Source: Pseudomonadota bacterium (GTDB lineage: Bacteria > Pseudomonadota > Alphaproteobacteria > UBA8366). Taken from it: a stretch of 61,100 bases of DNA. The DNA lies in the NCBI GenBank assembly GCA_036339585.1, contig JAYZAS010000013.1:1-61100 (forward strand), given 5' to 3'. The notes under the pieces were generated by a model that was given only the letters and a program-made list of their open reading frames with translations, made no database searches and was not told the origin of the DNA. Both the position numbers and the translations under genes were made by a program. This document shows, in pieces, positions 41,075 to 51,257 of this stretch (its first letter is position 1; the number at the start of each line of letters is the position of its first letter).

Positions 41075-42355
41075 TCAGCTCGATGCCTCTGGTTTGTAAC
41101 TAAGACCTTGACCCAGCATTCTCCGGTTTATAAGGGCAATGCCATTGTCGGTGATGTTGTAAGATTTTGAATCTTTTTTCGCATCAAACCCGACGATCGT
41201 GCCAGGAGGGACTTCACAGCGATTATCAAGAATAACATTTCTCAGTCTCGATCCTGCGCCTATTCGGCAACCAGGCAGAGCCAGCACTCCATCCAAATTA
41301 CAGCCGTCATCCACCCTTACATCCGAAAATAATATTGATTGTCGAACCTCCGAGTTTACAATCACACAACCGCTGCTCACCATTGTCGACTCTATTAATC
41401 TGGCACCGTCCGGACAATTGAATAGGGTAGGGGCTAGTTGCCGTTGATGTGTGACCGTGGACCAAATGGGATCATAGAGGTCTAATGGGGGATTCGGTGT
41501 GACTAATTCCATGTTGGCTTCATAATAACCATCAACAGTGCCAACGTCTCGCCAGTAGGGTGGATCATCGTTTGTAGGATTTTGGAATCGATGAGCATGG
41601 AAATGATCACCACGCCGTAAACCTTCTGGAATTACATCGCGACCAAAATCATGGCTAGAACCCTGTAGTTTTGCATCCTCACGCAATCGAGCGGCCAGGT
41701 AATCTTGAGACACCACATACACCCCCATGCTAACCAGCGCCTTATTTTTTTGACCGGGGATAGTTTTCGGGTTTGCTGGCTTTTCTTCAAAATCTAAAAT
41801 TCGGCCATTCTCGTTAACTCCCATTACACCGAATTGTTTTGCTGCCTGTTCTACGTCTACCGTCATACATGCTACAGTGAAATCAGCGCCTGTATTTACG
41901 TGCTCGGCAAGCATTTCTCCGTAGTCCATTTTGTAGATATGATCGCCCGCCAAAATAATAACATAGTCTGGCCCATGACTTTCAATTATGTCGAGGGATT
42001 GAAAAACAGCATCTGCTGTTCCTTGAAACCATGTTTCGTCGTCTGTCCATTGTTGTGCTGGAACAATATCTAAAAAATCACCTCGTTCGTTGTTAATTTT
42101 AGTCCATGCTTCTATGAGATGCCGAATTAAAGAGTGCGATTTGTATTGCGTTAAAACACAAACTTTATTGATTCCAGAGTGCATGCAGTTTGAAAGCGTG
42201 AAATCAATAATCCTAAATTTACCGCCAAATGGTACTGCTGGCTTGGTTCTCCAGTCAGTTAAAACGCCTAAGCGCTCACCGCGGCCTCCCGCCAATACCA
42301 ACGCCATAGTGTTATTTGTTAATCGACTAACAAACCTAGCTCCGGGCGATCTCAT
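41075..42355 (-). CDS. glgC: Glucose-1-phosphate adenylyltransferase (ADP-glucose pyrophosphorylase)
   Basis: 426-residue enzyme making ADP-glucose for glycogen or another ADP-glucose user. N-terminal nucleotidyltransferase domain: LVLAGGRGERLGVLTDWRTK, FRIIDFTLSNCMHSGI; IILAGDHIYKMDYG; FEEKPANPK; C-terminal left-handed beta-helix. ATG 42355 is preceded by nine G then A, which serves as ribosome site; an in-frame TTG lies 5 codons upstream. No glgA or glgB is nearby, so ADP-glucose may feed the glycosyltransferase at 37781 instead. Confidence 0.93.
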   Translation of the reverse strand: MRSPGARFVSRLTNNTMALVLAGGRGERLGVLTDWRTKPAVPFGGKFRIIDFTLSNCMHSGINKVCVLTQYKSHSLIRHLIEAWTKINNERGDFLDIVPAQQWTDDETWFQGTADAVFQSLDIIESHGPDYVIILAGDHIYKMDYGEMLAEHVNTGADFTVACMTVDVEQAAKQFGVMGVNENGRILDFEEKPANPKTIPGQKNKALVSMGVYVVSQDYLAARLREDAKLQGSSHDFGRDVIPEGLRRGDHFHAHRFQNPTNDDPPYWRDVGTVDGYYEANMELVTPNPPLDLYDPIWSTVTHQRQLAPTLFNCPDGARLIESTMVSSGCVIVNSEVRQSILFSDVRVDDGCNLDGVLALPGCRIGAGSRLRNVILDNRCEVPPGTIVGFDAKKDSKSYNITDNGIALINRRMLGQGLSYKPEASS

Positions 42356-42553
42356 TCCCCCCCCCAACAATACTGGTAATTAATAAATATCACTGCCCAC
42401 CCACTTGTAAAATCAAGCATAACAATTCACTCTCGGCACGTCTAATTAATGTCTAACTGTAAAAAGTTTTTTTCAAATATTGCTTTATATCATAAAAATA
42501 TTCATTATTTAGGCTACGACCATAGATTATGGCTAATTCTGAAGTTTAAGCTG

Positions 42554-44071
42554 CTATGATCTTAGAAAGATCCGATAGGCAGAGTTATCAGTTTCTCGAA
42601 AATAGAGGTAACCCAAGTTATCTAGAAATTTTCGAAATTGTGCGGCTCCATCTTCCGGTACTTGTATGCCACAAAGTACCCGCCCAACCGCAGCGCCATG
42701 GTTACGATAGTGAAAAAGGCTTATATTTCGAGTATTACCCATTTTCGTAAGAAAATTCATTAGTGCCCCAGGCCGCTCCGGGAATTCAAATCGATATATC
42801 TCTTCATCCAACATTCCGTTTGGTCGTCCTCCTACGAGATGGCGTATATGCGTTTTTGCCATCTCATTATTTGTTAAGTCGACTACCGGGTAACCTTTCT
42901 TTTTCAATAGTTTAATTATTTTCATACGCTCCCTATTTCCGTCGCTCAATTTTACCCCCAGAAATATTTGAGCACTGGTGTTATCCGTATAACGATAATT
43001 GAATTCCGTAACACTCCGCTTGCCGAGCATACGGCAAAATTTTCTGAAACTGCCCCGCTTCTCGGGAATAGTAACAGCCAATAAGGCTTCGCGGTCCTCA
43101 CCTATCTCGGCACGCTCAGATATATATCGTAGCCGATCAAAATTGCTGTTGGCTCCGGTGTTGATTGCAATCAAGGTCTGACCTTTCAGACGTTCGCGCG
43201 CTGCATAAATTTTCATTCCTGCTACAGCTAAGGCGCCGGATGGTTCAGCTATAACACGAGTGTCATCAAATAAATCTTTGATTGCGGCGCACATTTGATC
43301 AACGTCTGCAATTACGATATCATCAATGCATTTCCTAGCTAGTCGAAATGTTTCTTTACCAACTTGCGCTACTGCAACACCATCGGCAAATGTGCCAACT
43401 TCATCTAATACTACGCGGCGACCTCTTTTTAACGAGTGATACATCGATGCTGCGTCCGAGGCCTCCACACCAATGACTTTTATCTCAGGTCGCACCATTT
43501 TAACGTAAGCAGCCACTCCAGCGGCGAGACCACCACCGCCGACGGGGACAAATATTGCGTTTACATTTCCCATGTGTTGACGGAGTATCTCCATGCCCAC
43601 TGTTCCTTGGCCAGCGATAACCTCGGGATCATCAAAGGGGTGGAGAAAAGTAAGCCCGTTTCTTTTAATAAGCTCCATTGCCTTTCCATATGCTGCAGAG
43701 AAATCATCACCATATAGAATGACTTTTGCGCCCCGTTTGCGGACAGCTGTAACTTTAATCTCGGGGGTAGTTTGTGGCATGACAATGGTTGCCGATATTT
43801 TTAAATTTGATGCTGCTAGCGCCACCCCCTGTGCATGATTACCTGCGGAAACCGCTATCACTCCTTTTTTACGCAAGCTTGAAGGCAGGCTAATCATCTT
43901 ATTGTAGGCTCCCCTCAACTTGAAAGAAAAAATCGGCTGTAAGTCCTCTCTTTTAATTAGTATGTTATTCGAGAGTCTCGCCGACAGCCCCGGTGCAGGA
44001 TCAAGAGGGGATTCAATAGCTACATCATAAACTGGGGCTTTGAGAATTTTATTGAGATACTTTTGCGGCAT
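42554..44071 (-). CDS. ilvA: Threonine ammonia-lyase, biosynthetic
   Basis: 505-residue PLP enzyme converting threonine to 2-oxobutyrate in isoleucine synthesis. PLP-Lys in FSFKLRGAYNKM, VSAGNHAQGVALAA, PVGGGGLAAGVAAY (phosphate loop), then two regulatory ACT-like domains (AVTIPEKRGSFRKFCRML and RFEFPERPGALMNFLTKM), the layout of the isoleucine-feedback-regulated form. ATG 44071 matches the family N-terminus; a TTG two codons earlier is possible. Confidence 0.93.
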   Translation of the reverse strand: MPQKYLNKILKAPVYDVAIESPLDPAPGLSARLSNNILIKREDLQPIFSFKLRGAYNKMISLPSSLRKKGVIAVSAGNHAQGVALAASNLKISATIVMPQTTPEIKVTAVRKRGAKVILYGDDFSAAYGKAMELIKRNGLTFLHPFDDPEVIAGQGTVGMEILRQHMGNVNAIFVPVGGGGLAAGVAAYVKMVRPEIKVIGVEASDAASMYHSLKRGRRVVLDEVGTFADGVAVAQVGKETFRLARKCIDDIVIADVDQMCAAIKDLFDDTRVIAEPSGALAVAGMKIYAARERLKGQTLIAINTGANSNFDRLRYISERAEIGEDREALLAVTIPEKRGSFRKFCRMLGKRSVTEFNYRYTDNTSAQIFLGVKLSDGNRERMKIIKLLKKKGYPVVDLTNNEMAKTHIRHLVGGRPNGMLDEEIYRFEFPERPGALMNFLTKMGNTRNISLFHYRNHGAAVGRVLCGIQVPEDGAAQFRKFLDNLGYLYFRETDNSAYRIFLRS

Positions 44072-44345
44072 GGCCAAAGCTACTGTTTGCGGACACGAAA
44101 GGCTTGATTTAGCTGAACCTCCCTAATCGGTGCAAGGCAATTATTTGATGCTGACATTCTTGGTACTTTAATGAGCGAAAAAATCGCATTAGTCATGACA
44201 ACCCTGCATATGCCTAAATGTGGAGGAAAAAATAAATAAAAATCTACTCTTGTGACAATAAGAATGGCAGAATCCTACACTCTAGCAAGGGTCGATTATT
44301 TTACTTTTCATCTGACTGTCAGCTAAGCATAACGAGGGACCGCCG

Positions 44346-45680
44346 TTACTCCATTGGTATAATTCTAAATTGCCCATTGGGTGGAGGTATTACAGCGCGC
44401 TCAGCCGATGCCTCTACTTGAGGGACCCAATCGTACGGGACGCGGTAGCCTCGGAACGCGTTACTCGCAAATAATGTTTTCGAGCTAAGAAGGTTGTGCG
44501 GACTAACATACTCCCAAACAATCTCACATTTTGGTGTTACTTCAATAATTCTGCCGTGTCGCGACTCTGTAATTAATGTATTCCCGTTTGGAAGACGTTG
44601 TGCTCCGCTTTGATAGCGACTGTAAAAACGGGATTCTTCTCCCTCTGCAAAACCTTGGTCTAATGCTGTGAACTGCCAATTAATCTGCAGGGTTATGGGA
44701 TTAATTTCTAAGACACGAGAATGATCTCGAAGGGTATTCCAGGTTCCGTCTGGTGCTCCTGGATTTGGAGCACCATAACCGGCAGCTCCTCCATTATCAA
44801 AAACCAAAATATTTCCCGCACCAGGTAATCCTTTTGGAATTATGTGAGCGTGATGCGGTCCAATAACACATTCAATTTTTTGCAAAGCAGGGTCACGATC
44901 GTAATATGGGCCGATTTTCCAAACTATATTGCCAGTCTTCTTTTCTATTATGTAAATCATGGTTGCACGATCATCTGTAATTATGTTTTCTGGATGAAAG
45001 CGGTCATCGCCTGCGTCAAACCACTTGTTTGGGCCAACGTATGAACAAGTGTTTTGGAAAACTCCATTTTGATTCCTACACCGTCTCATAAGGGCATTTT
45101 TTGCTTCAGCGCTCCATCCAAATTGCTCAAAATTTTCAGCGGGCATCCATTCCCAAACTATTTCACCATCCCAAGACACTTCAACCATCCGTGTCGCACG
45201 GGGGAGATAATCACGGGTCACCTCAGGCCATTCTCCAGTCCGGTAACTCAAAAATAGCGTTTTTGCGTTTCTTGTTTTCGGCGCTTGGCCTGGTACATAG
45301 TAGCCGACTGGACAACCTTCTCGAACTACATCATGGTTTTGTCGTGCTACCCAATATTTTTGGTTATTTCTCAGCATTTGATCGGCCTTAAAAAACCTCC
45401 ATTCTTTTTCGCCGTCCCAATTTTCTTGAATAAGATCGTCTGCCCCAAGCATGTGATCGTATTTCTCATTTACCCGACCTGTTTGTCCCCCTAGCACGCT
45501 GCCATTTGGTAGCAGGTTCACCATGTAATTATTAAATTGAGGCCAATTTCTAAGTTCATTACCATTCATATCTATCAGGACAGCACCAACGTCTTTTTTT
45601 GCAGAAGGGTAAATCGTGAGGCCATTGAAACATTTATCCGGTTGGTAAATAGTTGTCCCTGTGGGAAATACAGTTTGCAT
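44346..45680 (-). CDS. Arylsulfotransferase (ASST)-like beta-propeller protein
   Basis: 444-residue protein resembling the arylsulfotransferase family (six-bladed beta-propeller moving sulfate between phenols). Recurrent blade motifs: NWPQFNNYMVNLLPNGSVLG, EVSWDGEIVWEWMPAENFE, PHHAHIIPKGLPGAGNILVF with the catalytic-type His, QRLPNGNTLITESRHGRIIEV. Typical ASST is exported, but no signal peptide is seen here, so a cytoplasmic homologue or a missed start is possible. Isolated on this strand. Confidence 0.75.
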   Translation of the reverse strand: MQTVFPTGTTIYQPDKCFNGLTIYPSAKKDVGAVLIDMNGNELRNWPQFNNYMVNLLPNGSVLGGQTGRVNEKYDHMLGADDLIQENWDGEKEWRFFKADQMLRNNQKYWVARQNHDVVREGCPVGYYVPGQAPKTRNAKTLFLSYRTGEWPEVTRDYLPRATRMVEVSWDGEIVWEWMPAENFEQFGWSAEAKNALMRRCRNQNGVFQNTCSYVGPNKWFDAGDDRFHPENIITDDRATMIYIIEKKTGNIVWKIGPYYDRDPALQKIECVIGPHHAHIIPKGLPGAGNILVFDNGGAAGYGAPNPGAPDGTWNTLRDHSRVLEINPITLQINWQFTALDQGFAEGEESRFYSRYQSGAQRLPNGNTLITESRHGRIIEVTPKCEIVWEYVSPHNLLSSKTLFASNAFRGYRVPYDWVPQVEASAERAVIPPPNGQFRIIPME

Positions 45681-46353
45681 GGAATAGTCTCACTTAGCCA
45701 GTTAACGAAAACACAAGAAAACATACCGTAATAACTTATCTACACCTAATTGGGCGTGCATTTCTAAAAATCGCAATAGTTATCATACCAATAACCGTTT
45801 TTAGTGCAGTTGTTTTGACAAGCTGCACGGGGGTAACCTTTAGTGTGCTTCCAGAACTATACTACTGCTTAATTTATAAAGGGTAGGTGCTATGTCTATG
45901 AATGGGGGCTTGGGTATGCCTTGGCACATACCCGCCGGATAAATAACATTTCGAGGTTATGCAAAAGATACCATACGCGAAACACTGATCACGTTGTATT
46001 TCATTTCCTACGATGGTGCCACAATATTGCGTGGCTTTCTGAGTGAATAGCATTATCAGTGTTCCTGCAAAACTTGTTATTAGGACCACCAAATATCGGC
46101 GTTCTTTATGTGGCTAATAGATTAACCCAAATTTCAAGCGAAATTTTTTGCCTTTTAATCCCGGCCATACTCATATGTTCAGCAGGACCACTTTTTGAGA
46201 GCTCCTTTAAGATACCTCTGGTAACCAAACTATATGTATTTTTGTTATCGATCCGAAAATGTTGAATTTATTTGAAAAACCATATTTCGCCCCGGTTTTG
46301 ATCTTAAAAACAAAAATTGTACGATCCGGCGAAAACCCTCAGAAAACACTGTG
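45681..46353. other. Large intergenic region without a firm gene
   Basis: About 670 bases between two leftward genes. Only weak short frames are found on both strands around 45874-46265, the best of which is listed separately. No tRNA, repeat or clear operator was seen. Confidence 0.4.
45874..46092 (-). CDS. Possible 72-residue membrane/exported peptide
   Basis: TTG-start frame with a hydrophobic N-terminus (VVLITSFAGTLIMLF) and four Cys in the rest, as in a small secreted or anchored protein. No good ribosome site and no recognised family; an overlapping hydrophobic frame on the other strand weakens the case. Confidence 0.25.
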   Translation of the reverse strand: MVVLITSFAGTLIMLFTQKATQYCGTIVGNEIQRDQCFAYGIFCITSKCYLSGGYVPRHTQAPIHRHSTYPL

Positions 46354-47547
46354 TTAAATTACATTACGGGTACGTAAATCGGAGATATCCTCGGCAGTAT
46401 AACCAGCTTCGGTAAGTATTTCATCCGAATGCTCACCAGCTTCCGGTGGGGCTTTCACGAAATCATGGGGTGTTCGTGACAATCGGATAGCCTGATTTAC
46501 TAAACTGATATCGCCAAGTGCTTCAGAATTTACCGTTTTTTGCATCTCGAGGTGCTTCACTTGTACATCTTCAAATGTCTTGTCGATGGTGTAAATTTGC
46601 CCGCATGGCACCCCTTGTTCGTTGAGTTTTTCTACCCACTCGTCACTTGATTTATGTTTTAAGATTTCTGCTATCTCAGCGTTCAATGCATCTCTATTCT
46701 TTGATCGTGCTTCCGCTTCTTTGTAGTCTGGATGTTCGATCCATTCCTCGTGCCCAACAGCTATCGCAAAACGTTGCCAAATTAAATTACCCGCTACTGC
46801 CAAATTGATAAAGCCGTCGGTTGTTTCAAATACACCTGTAGGTATTGATGTTGGGTGGTTATTGCCAGCCTGTTGAGGAACCTCACCTGATAATGTCCAA
46901 CGGGCTCCTTGAAAGTCGAGCATAAATATCATTGCTTGAAGGAGTGATGTTTGCACCCATTGTCCTTCCCCAGAGCTCTCACGTTCAAGAAGAGCGATCA
47001 TAATACCTTGAGCACACAGCATGCCGGCGCATAGGTCTGCAATTGGTATTCCAACGCGAACAGGGCCATTTCCCGGCAGGCCTGTAATTGACATCAACCC
47101 GCCCATACCTTGCGCAATCTGATCGAAGCCTGGCCGTTTTGCATAAGGCCCATCCTGGCCAAATCCTGATATTGAGCCGAGTATGATCTTCGGATTGATA
47201 GATTTGAGGCTATCATAGTCGATGCCAAGGCGTTTTTTAACATCAGGGCGGTAATTTTCAACAACGACATCTGCGTCTGTCACCAATCGTTTAAAGACTT
47301 TAAGCCCATCCTCCTCCTTCAGGTTGAGTGTCAAACTACGTTTATTTCGATGTAAGTTCTGGAAGTCGGGACCATGCCTAGCACCGCCCAGGGCATTTCC
47401 TCCTTCGAGCGCTGGTGGTAGTTCGATTTTTATTACATCGGCACCCCAATCAGCTAATTGACGAACACAGGTGGGTCCCGATCTCACACGCGTTAGATCA
47501 AGAACCTTGTATTTTGATAGAGCGTGGCTAGCAGCTTCGAACGGCAT
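46354..47547 (-). CDS. CaiB/BaiF family CoA-transferase (isolated copy)
   Basis: 397-residue class III CoA-transferase. VLDLTRVRSGPTCVRQLADW, LHRNKRSLTLNLKEEDG, ENYRPDVKKRLGIDYDSLKS, SGFGQDGPYAKRPGFDQIAQ, and the catalytic Asp in IPIADLCAGMLCAQG. ATG 47547 has GGAGGAAG six bases upstream; the frame is open for 81 more codons into the divergent transglycosylase's upstream region, which is not coding. It is not in an operon. Resembles formyl-CoA/2-hydroxyacid-type members, but the acid is unknown. Confidence 0.9.
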   Translation of the reverse strand: MPFEAASHALSKYKVLDLTRVRSGPTCVRQLADWGADVIKIELPPALEGGNALGGARHGPDFQNLHRNKRSLTLNLKEEDGLKVFKRLVTDADVVVENYRPDVKKRLGIDYDSLKSINPKIILGSISGFGQDGPYAKRPGFDQIAQGMGGLMSITGLPGNGPVRVGIPIADLCAGMLCAQGIMIALLERESSGEGQWVQTSLLQAMIFMLDFQGARWTLSGEVPQQAGNNHPTSIPTGVFETTDGFINLAVAGNLIWQRFAIAVGHEEWIEHPDYKEAEARSKNRDALNAEIAEILKHKSSDEWVEKLNEQGVPCGQIYTIDKTFEDVQVKHLEMQKTVNSEALGDISLVNQAIRLSRTPHDFVKAPPEAGEHSDEILTEAGYTAEDISDLRTRNVI

Positions 47548-47720
47548 AAAACTTCCTCCGGTTTTGAGACAACGGAGATCTAGCACGGGTAACCTATGTT
47601 TTGCCAGTATAGAGGTGGTTGCAGTCGCACTGTGGATGTGTTCGACTTTATTTGATTCGGGGTCTTGGGGTCCAATTCTACGATGCCATATTGTATTCAA
47701 AAGTAGTCGGAGGTCTCGCT

Positions 47721-48920
47721 TTGTTTTTTGCAAAACCACGGTATTGGTTTTTTTTCGCCATATTTTTTTTCGGTGTGAACAGTGCTTCAAGTGCTCAACC
47801 TACTAATTTTGATGACTGGCTAGTTGATTTTCGAGCTTCCGCCTCCGCCGCAGGAGTTTCAGAGCACACTCTAAGTCTTGCGCTGCGTGGTACGCAGCCA
47901 TTGCCTGACGTTATCGCAAAAGACCGTCGGCAGGCAGAATTCACACTGTCCTACTGGCGGTATATGAAGAGGGTAAACTCAAAGCGTATTCAGAAGGGAA
48001 TGGATCTTTTAAAAACGCATAAAAGTTTGCTTCAGCGTGTGACCAATAAGTTTGGAGTGCCAGCCCACTATTTAATGGCATTTTGGGGGTTAGAAAGTAA
48101 TTTTGGAAAATGGTTTGGCGGATACCCAGTTATCCCTGCGCTAGCTACACTCGCTCATGATGGTCGGCGATCGAAATTTTTTCGGGCGCAACTAATCGCA
48201 GCACTTAAGATTCTTGATAATGGCGACATTACTCTTGAGAAAATGAGGGGTTCTTGGGCCGGAGCTATGGGGCATTTCCAATTTATTCCAACGACTTATC
48301 AAGCATACGCAGTTGATTTTGATGGCGATGGGAAAAGAGATATTTGGAACAATGTGGCTGATGCTTTGGCCTCAGCAGCTAACTACCTTTCTTCATTAGG
48401 CTGGGATCCCAAACAAAGATGGGGTCGAGAAGTAAAGCTCCCCCAACATTTTGATTTTTCAAAAGCAACGCTTAACGATTGGAAACCGCTATCCGAATGG
48501 AGAAGAGCGGGTTTGAAGAAAATCAATGACACTAGTTTACCTAATATTGATATCAAAACCTGGTTGGTAATACCGGCGGGACATAAAGGGCCGGCATTTG
48601 CAGTATATCCTAACTTTAGACGCATTATGCGATGGAATAAATCTATTCTTTACGCAATTTCAATCGGTCATTTGGCTGATAGGTTGAAAGGCGCCGCACC
48701 AATAAGCATAGCTCGTCCCAAAAATTATCGACGAGTAAGTATTAAAAAAGTGAAAGAAATCCAAGCAAAGCTTAATTCAATGGGGTTTTATGTAGGTAAC
48801 CCAGATGGAGTTGTTGGCAAAAACACGAGGTCTGCCATAAGAGATTTTCAAAAGCGAGAAGATATACCAGCCGATGGGCATATAACGATAAATTTATGGG
48901 AACGCCTTGTTGGGAAATAA
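47721..48920 (+). CDS. MltB-family lytic murein transglycosylase with peptidoglycan-binding domain
   Basis: Exported enzyme cutting the glycan strand of peptidoglycan to 1,6-anhydroMurNAc. Signal peptide at the start (AKPRYWFFFAIFFFG, cut after SASSA); SLT/MltB domain with the catalytic Glu in AFWGLESNFGKW, AGAMGHFQFIPTTYQAYAVD, and DGDGKRDIW; C-terminal PG_binding_1 (about 60 residues; IQAKLNSMGFYVGNPDG). The TTG at 47721 has GGAGG seven bases upstream and begins the signal peptide; the frame opens 34 codons earlier. Divergent from the CoA-transferase. Confidence 0.9.
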   Translation: MFFAKPRYWFFFAIFFFGVNSASSAQPTNFDDWLVDFRASASAAGVSEHTLSLALRGTQPLPDVIAKDRRQAEFTLSYWRYMKRVNSKRIQKGMDLLKTHKSLLQRVTNKFGVPAHYLMAFWGLESNFGKWFGGYPVIPALATLAHDGRRSKFFRAQLIAALKILDNGDITLEKMRGSWAGAMGHFQFIPTTYQAYAVDFDGDGKRDIWNNVADALASAANYLSSLGWDPKQRWGREVKLPQHFDFSKATLNDWKPLSEWRRAGLKKINDTSLPNIDIKTWLVIPAGHKGPAFAVYPNFRRIMRWNKSILYAISIGHLADRLKGAAPISIARPKNYRRVSIKKVKEIQAKLNSMGFYVGNPDGVVGKNTRSAIRDFQKREDIPADGHITINLWERLVGK

Positions 48921-48994
48921 TGTATCATTGCTCGAGATCCTGTCGCTGTCTACAATAGCTTCTTGCGATCGCAATAATTTGGGGAAGCGGTCAG

Positions 48995-50011
48995 GTGGAG
49001 ATGATTGAAAATAGATCTTTAAACATAGTTATTATACTGGTGTCGTCTTTGCTGCTCGCAAACTGTTCAGAGACACAATTCGTCGCTAATTTAATGAAAG
49101 TTGGGGCCGATAATGCCCGGCCAACTGGGGGCGGACGCTACAAGGTTGGAGGGCCTTATCAGATAAAAGGTATCTGGTATCGACCCAGAATTGATTATCA
49201 ATACGATCAAACTGGCATAGCTTCGTGGTATGGTCCCCAATTCCATGGCAAGCTAACCGCTAACGGCGAAATTTTCGACATGAACCTTGTGAGTGCGGCG
49301 CATAAAACGTTGCCTATGCCAAGTATTGTGCGGGTTACTAATTTACGTAACGGCAAAGCCCTGAATATTAGACTGAATGACCGGGGCCCATTTGCTCACG
49401 GTCGTATAATTGACTTATCCAAGCGCGCAGCTCAGTTGCTCGGTTTCGAACGCGCAGGGACCGCACCCGTTCGTGTCCAAGTACTCGAACGCGAGAGCAG
49501 ACTACTAGCCTCTGCTTCACAAGGCGTTATCTTGCCTGGCACTCAATTGCCTAGTGAAGGTCTTGTAGGTTCCAACTCAGGCACTGTTACTCCAAAGTCT
49601 GCACCAAGTATGTCCGTTACACGGCAAGCATTACCGCCGTTTGACGGCACTCAATCTTCACGTCAATCTCCAATCAAACGGGAAGATGAGACGAACTTGT
49701 TACCTGAGAAAGAAAGCTCTCGACTGGCTGAAACAATCAAATTATCAGATGGCAAAGTATCGCGGGTAGCTGTCAAAGCCGATACTCAAATATTTGTTCA
49801 AGCTGGTGCTTTTTCGCAATTTGTTAACGCTAATCGTGTACACATTCAATTAAGTTCGTTGGGGTCTTCAACTATCAGCAGAACAAAAAAAGGAAAAGGA
49901 AAGCTTTTTAGGGTGCGTCTCGGGCCATATCGTAATGTGAAAACTGCTGATGTAATTTTGGCACGCGTCATGGGGTCGGGATTCCCTGGGGCACGTATAA
50001 TAGTGGATTGA
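48995..50011 (+). CDS. rlpA: RlpA-like septal ring lytic transglycosylase, lipoprotein
   Basis: 338-residue outer-membrane lipoprotein acting on denuded glycan at the division septum. Lipobox LLLANC near residue 25; double-psi beta-barrel domain with GIASWYGPQFHGKLTANGE, SAAHKTLPMPSIVRVTN and LNDRGPFAHGRIIDLS; a low-complexity linker; C-terminal SPOR domain (about residues 260-338, FVQAGAFSQFVNANRV). GTG start with GGGGAA eight bases upstream. Next to mltB-like and dacA in a cell-wall cluster. Confidence 0.92.
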   Translation: MEMIENRSLNIVIILVSSLLLANCSETQFVANLMKVGADNARPTGGGRYKVGGPYQIKGIWYRPRIDYQYDQTGIASWYGPQFHGKLTANGEIFDMNLVSAAHKTLPMPSIVRVTNLRNGKALNIRLNDRGPFAHGRIIDLSKRAAQLLGFERAGTAPVRVQVLERESRLLASASQGVILPGTQLPSEGLVGSNSGTVTPKSAPSMSVTRQALPPFDGTQSSRQSPIKREDETNLLPEKESSRLAETIKLSDGKVSRVAVKADTQIFVQAGAFSQFVNANRVHIQLSSLGSSTISRTKKGKGKLFRVRLGPYRNVKTADVILARVMGSGFPGARIIVD

Positions 50012-50095
50012 AAGTATTTTTAAGGAAGATGTTCAGGCGTATTACATTCGCCCAAGGAATGCCGTAAACATGACATAGATGGGTAATATTTACTT

Positions 50096-51247
50096 ATGAA
50101 AAGTTCAAGAAAGGTTACAGCAACTGCAATATTTTTGCTTGCAGCATTTTTATCAGCTGTAATGTACGCACCGGTTGCGGCTCTACCAACCAAAGCAAAG
50201 CAAGCACTGGTTGTTGAGTACAGCACGGGGCGTACATTGTTGAAAAAAAATGCCGATGCTCCCATGCATCCTGCATCGATGACCAAAATGATGACTGCGT
50301 TCATGGTCTTCGATCGCCTTAGGTCAGGCACGTTATCTCTCGACACAAAATTTCGAGTCAGCAAACGTGCTTGGAAAAAGGGGGGCTCGCGGATGTTCCT
50401 TAAACCAAACGATACGGTAAGTGTTGAGGATCTCATCAGAGGTATCATCGTTCAGTCAGGGAATGATGCATCGATTGTTATTGCAGAAGGTATTTCAGGT
50501 AGCGAGGAAGATTTTGCACGTGAGATGACTGAGAAAGCCCATGAAATTGGGATGAAGGATTCAACTTTCAAGAACGCATCAGGTTGGCCCGATGAAGAAC
50601 ATCTCACCACAGCAAGAGATTTGGCGACATTGATTGACACCACGATACGTGAATTCCCTGATTTTTATCATTATTACGCTGAGGCAGAGTTTAAGTACGC
50701 AAATATTAACCAGAGAAATCGTAATCCTCTTTTGGGGCTTGGTATAGGAGCAGACGGATTAAAGACAGGGCACACTGAGGTTGCTGGTTACGGCTTGGCT
50801 GCGTCTGCTATTCGAAAAAATAGAAGAATAATAGTTGTTGTTAACGGCCTAGCGTCCAAGCAAGATCGTGCTCGAGAGTCTAGGTATCTTCTCAATTGGG
50901 CATATAGAACGTTTGATACATATCGGTTATTTCTCGCTGGAGAAACGGTAGCAGATGCTTCTGTTTGGTTAGGGGCTGCTAGCTCAGTGCCATTAATACT
51001 AGAACGAGATCTTTTTGTGACATTAAAAAAACGGTCTCGCAAGCAACTTAGGGTAATAGCAAAATATACTGAGCCTATTGTTTCTCCTATTCGTCGGGGA
51101 GACAGACTTGGTGTTCTTGTTGTGAATGCCCCTGGTGAAGATATGGTTCAACTGCCACTAATAGCCGGTGCTAGTGTTGCGGAGCTCGGCCGCATGGGGC
51201 GGCTAAGCGCCCTTATTAATCACTTGCTCTGGGGCAAAAGTCAGTAA
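50096..51247 (+). CDS. dacA: D-alanyl-D-alanine carboxypeptidase (PBP5/6 type)
   Basis: 383-residue exported penicillin-binding protein trimming the terminal D-Ala of stem peptides. Signal peptide about 1-29; S61-M-T-K64 (HPASMTKMMT), S121-G-N123 (VQSGNDAS), K223-T-G225 (LKTGHT); C-terminal beta domain (PBP5_C) and an amphipathic C-terminal helix for membrane attachment. Its stop overlaps an ATG (TAATG) that would be the natural tmk start. Confidence 0.93.
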   Translation: MKSSRKVTATAIFLLAAFLSAVMYAPVAALPTKAKQALVVEYSTGRTLLKKNADAPMHPASMTKMMTAFMVFDRLRSGTLSLDTKFRVSKRAWKKGGSRMFLKPNDTVSVEDLIRGIIVQSGNDASIVIAEGISGSEEDFAREMTEKAHEIGMKDSTFKNASGWPDEEHLTTARDLATLIDTTIREFPDFYHYYAEAEFKYANINQRNRNPLLGLGIGADGLKTGHTEVAGYGLAASAIRKNRRIIVVVNGLASKQDRARESRYLLNWAYRTFDTYRLFLAGETVADASVWLGAASSVPLILERDLFVTLKKRSRKQLRVIAKYTEPIVSPIRRGDRLGVLVVNAPGEDMVQLPLIAGASVAELGRMGRLSALINHLLWGKSQ

Positions 51248-51257
51248 TGGAGCAGGT

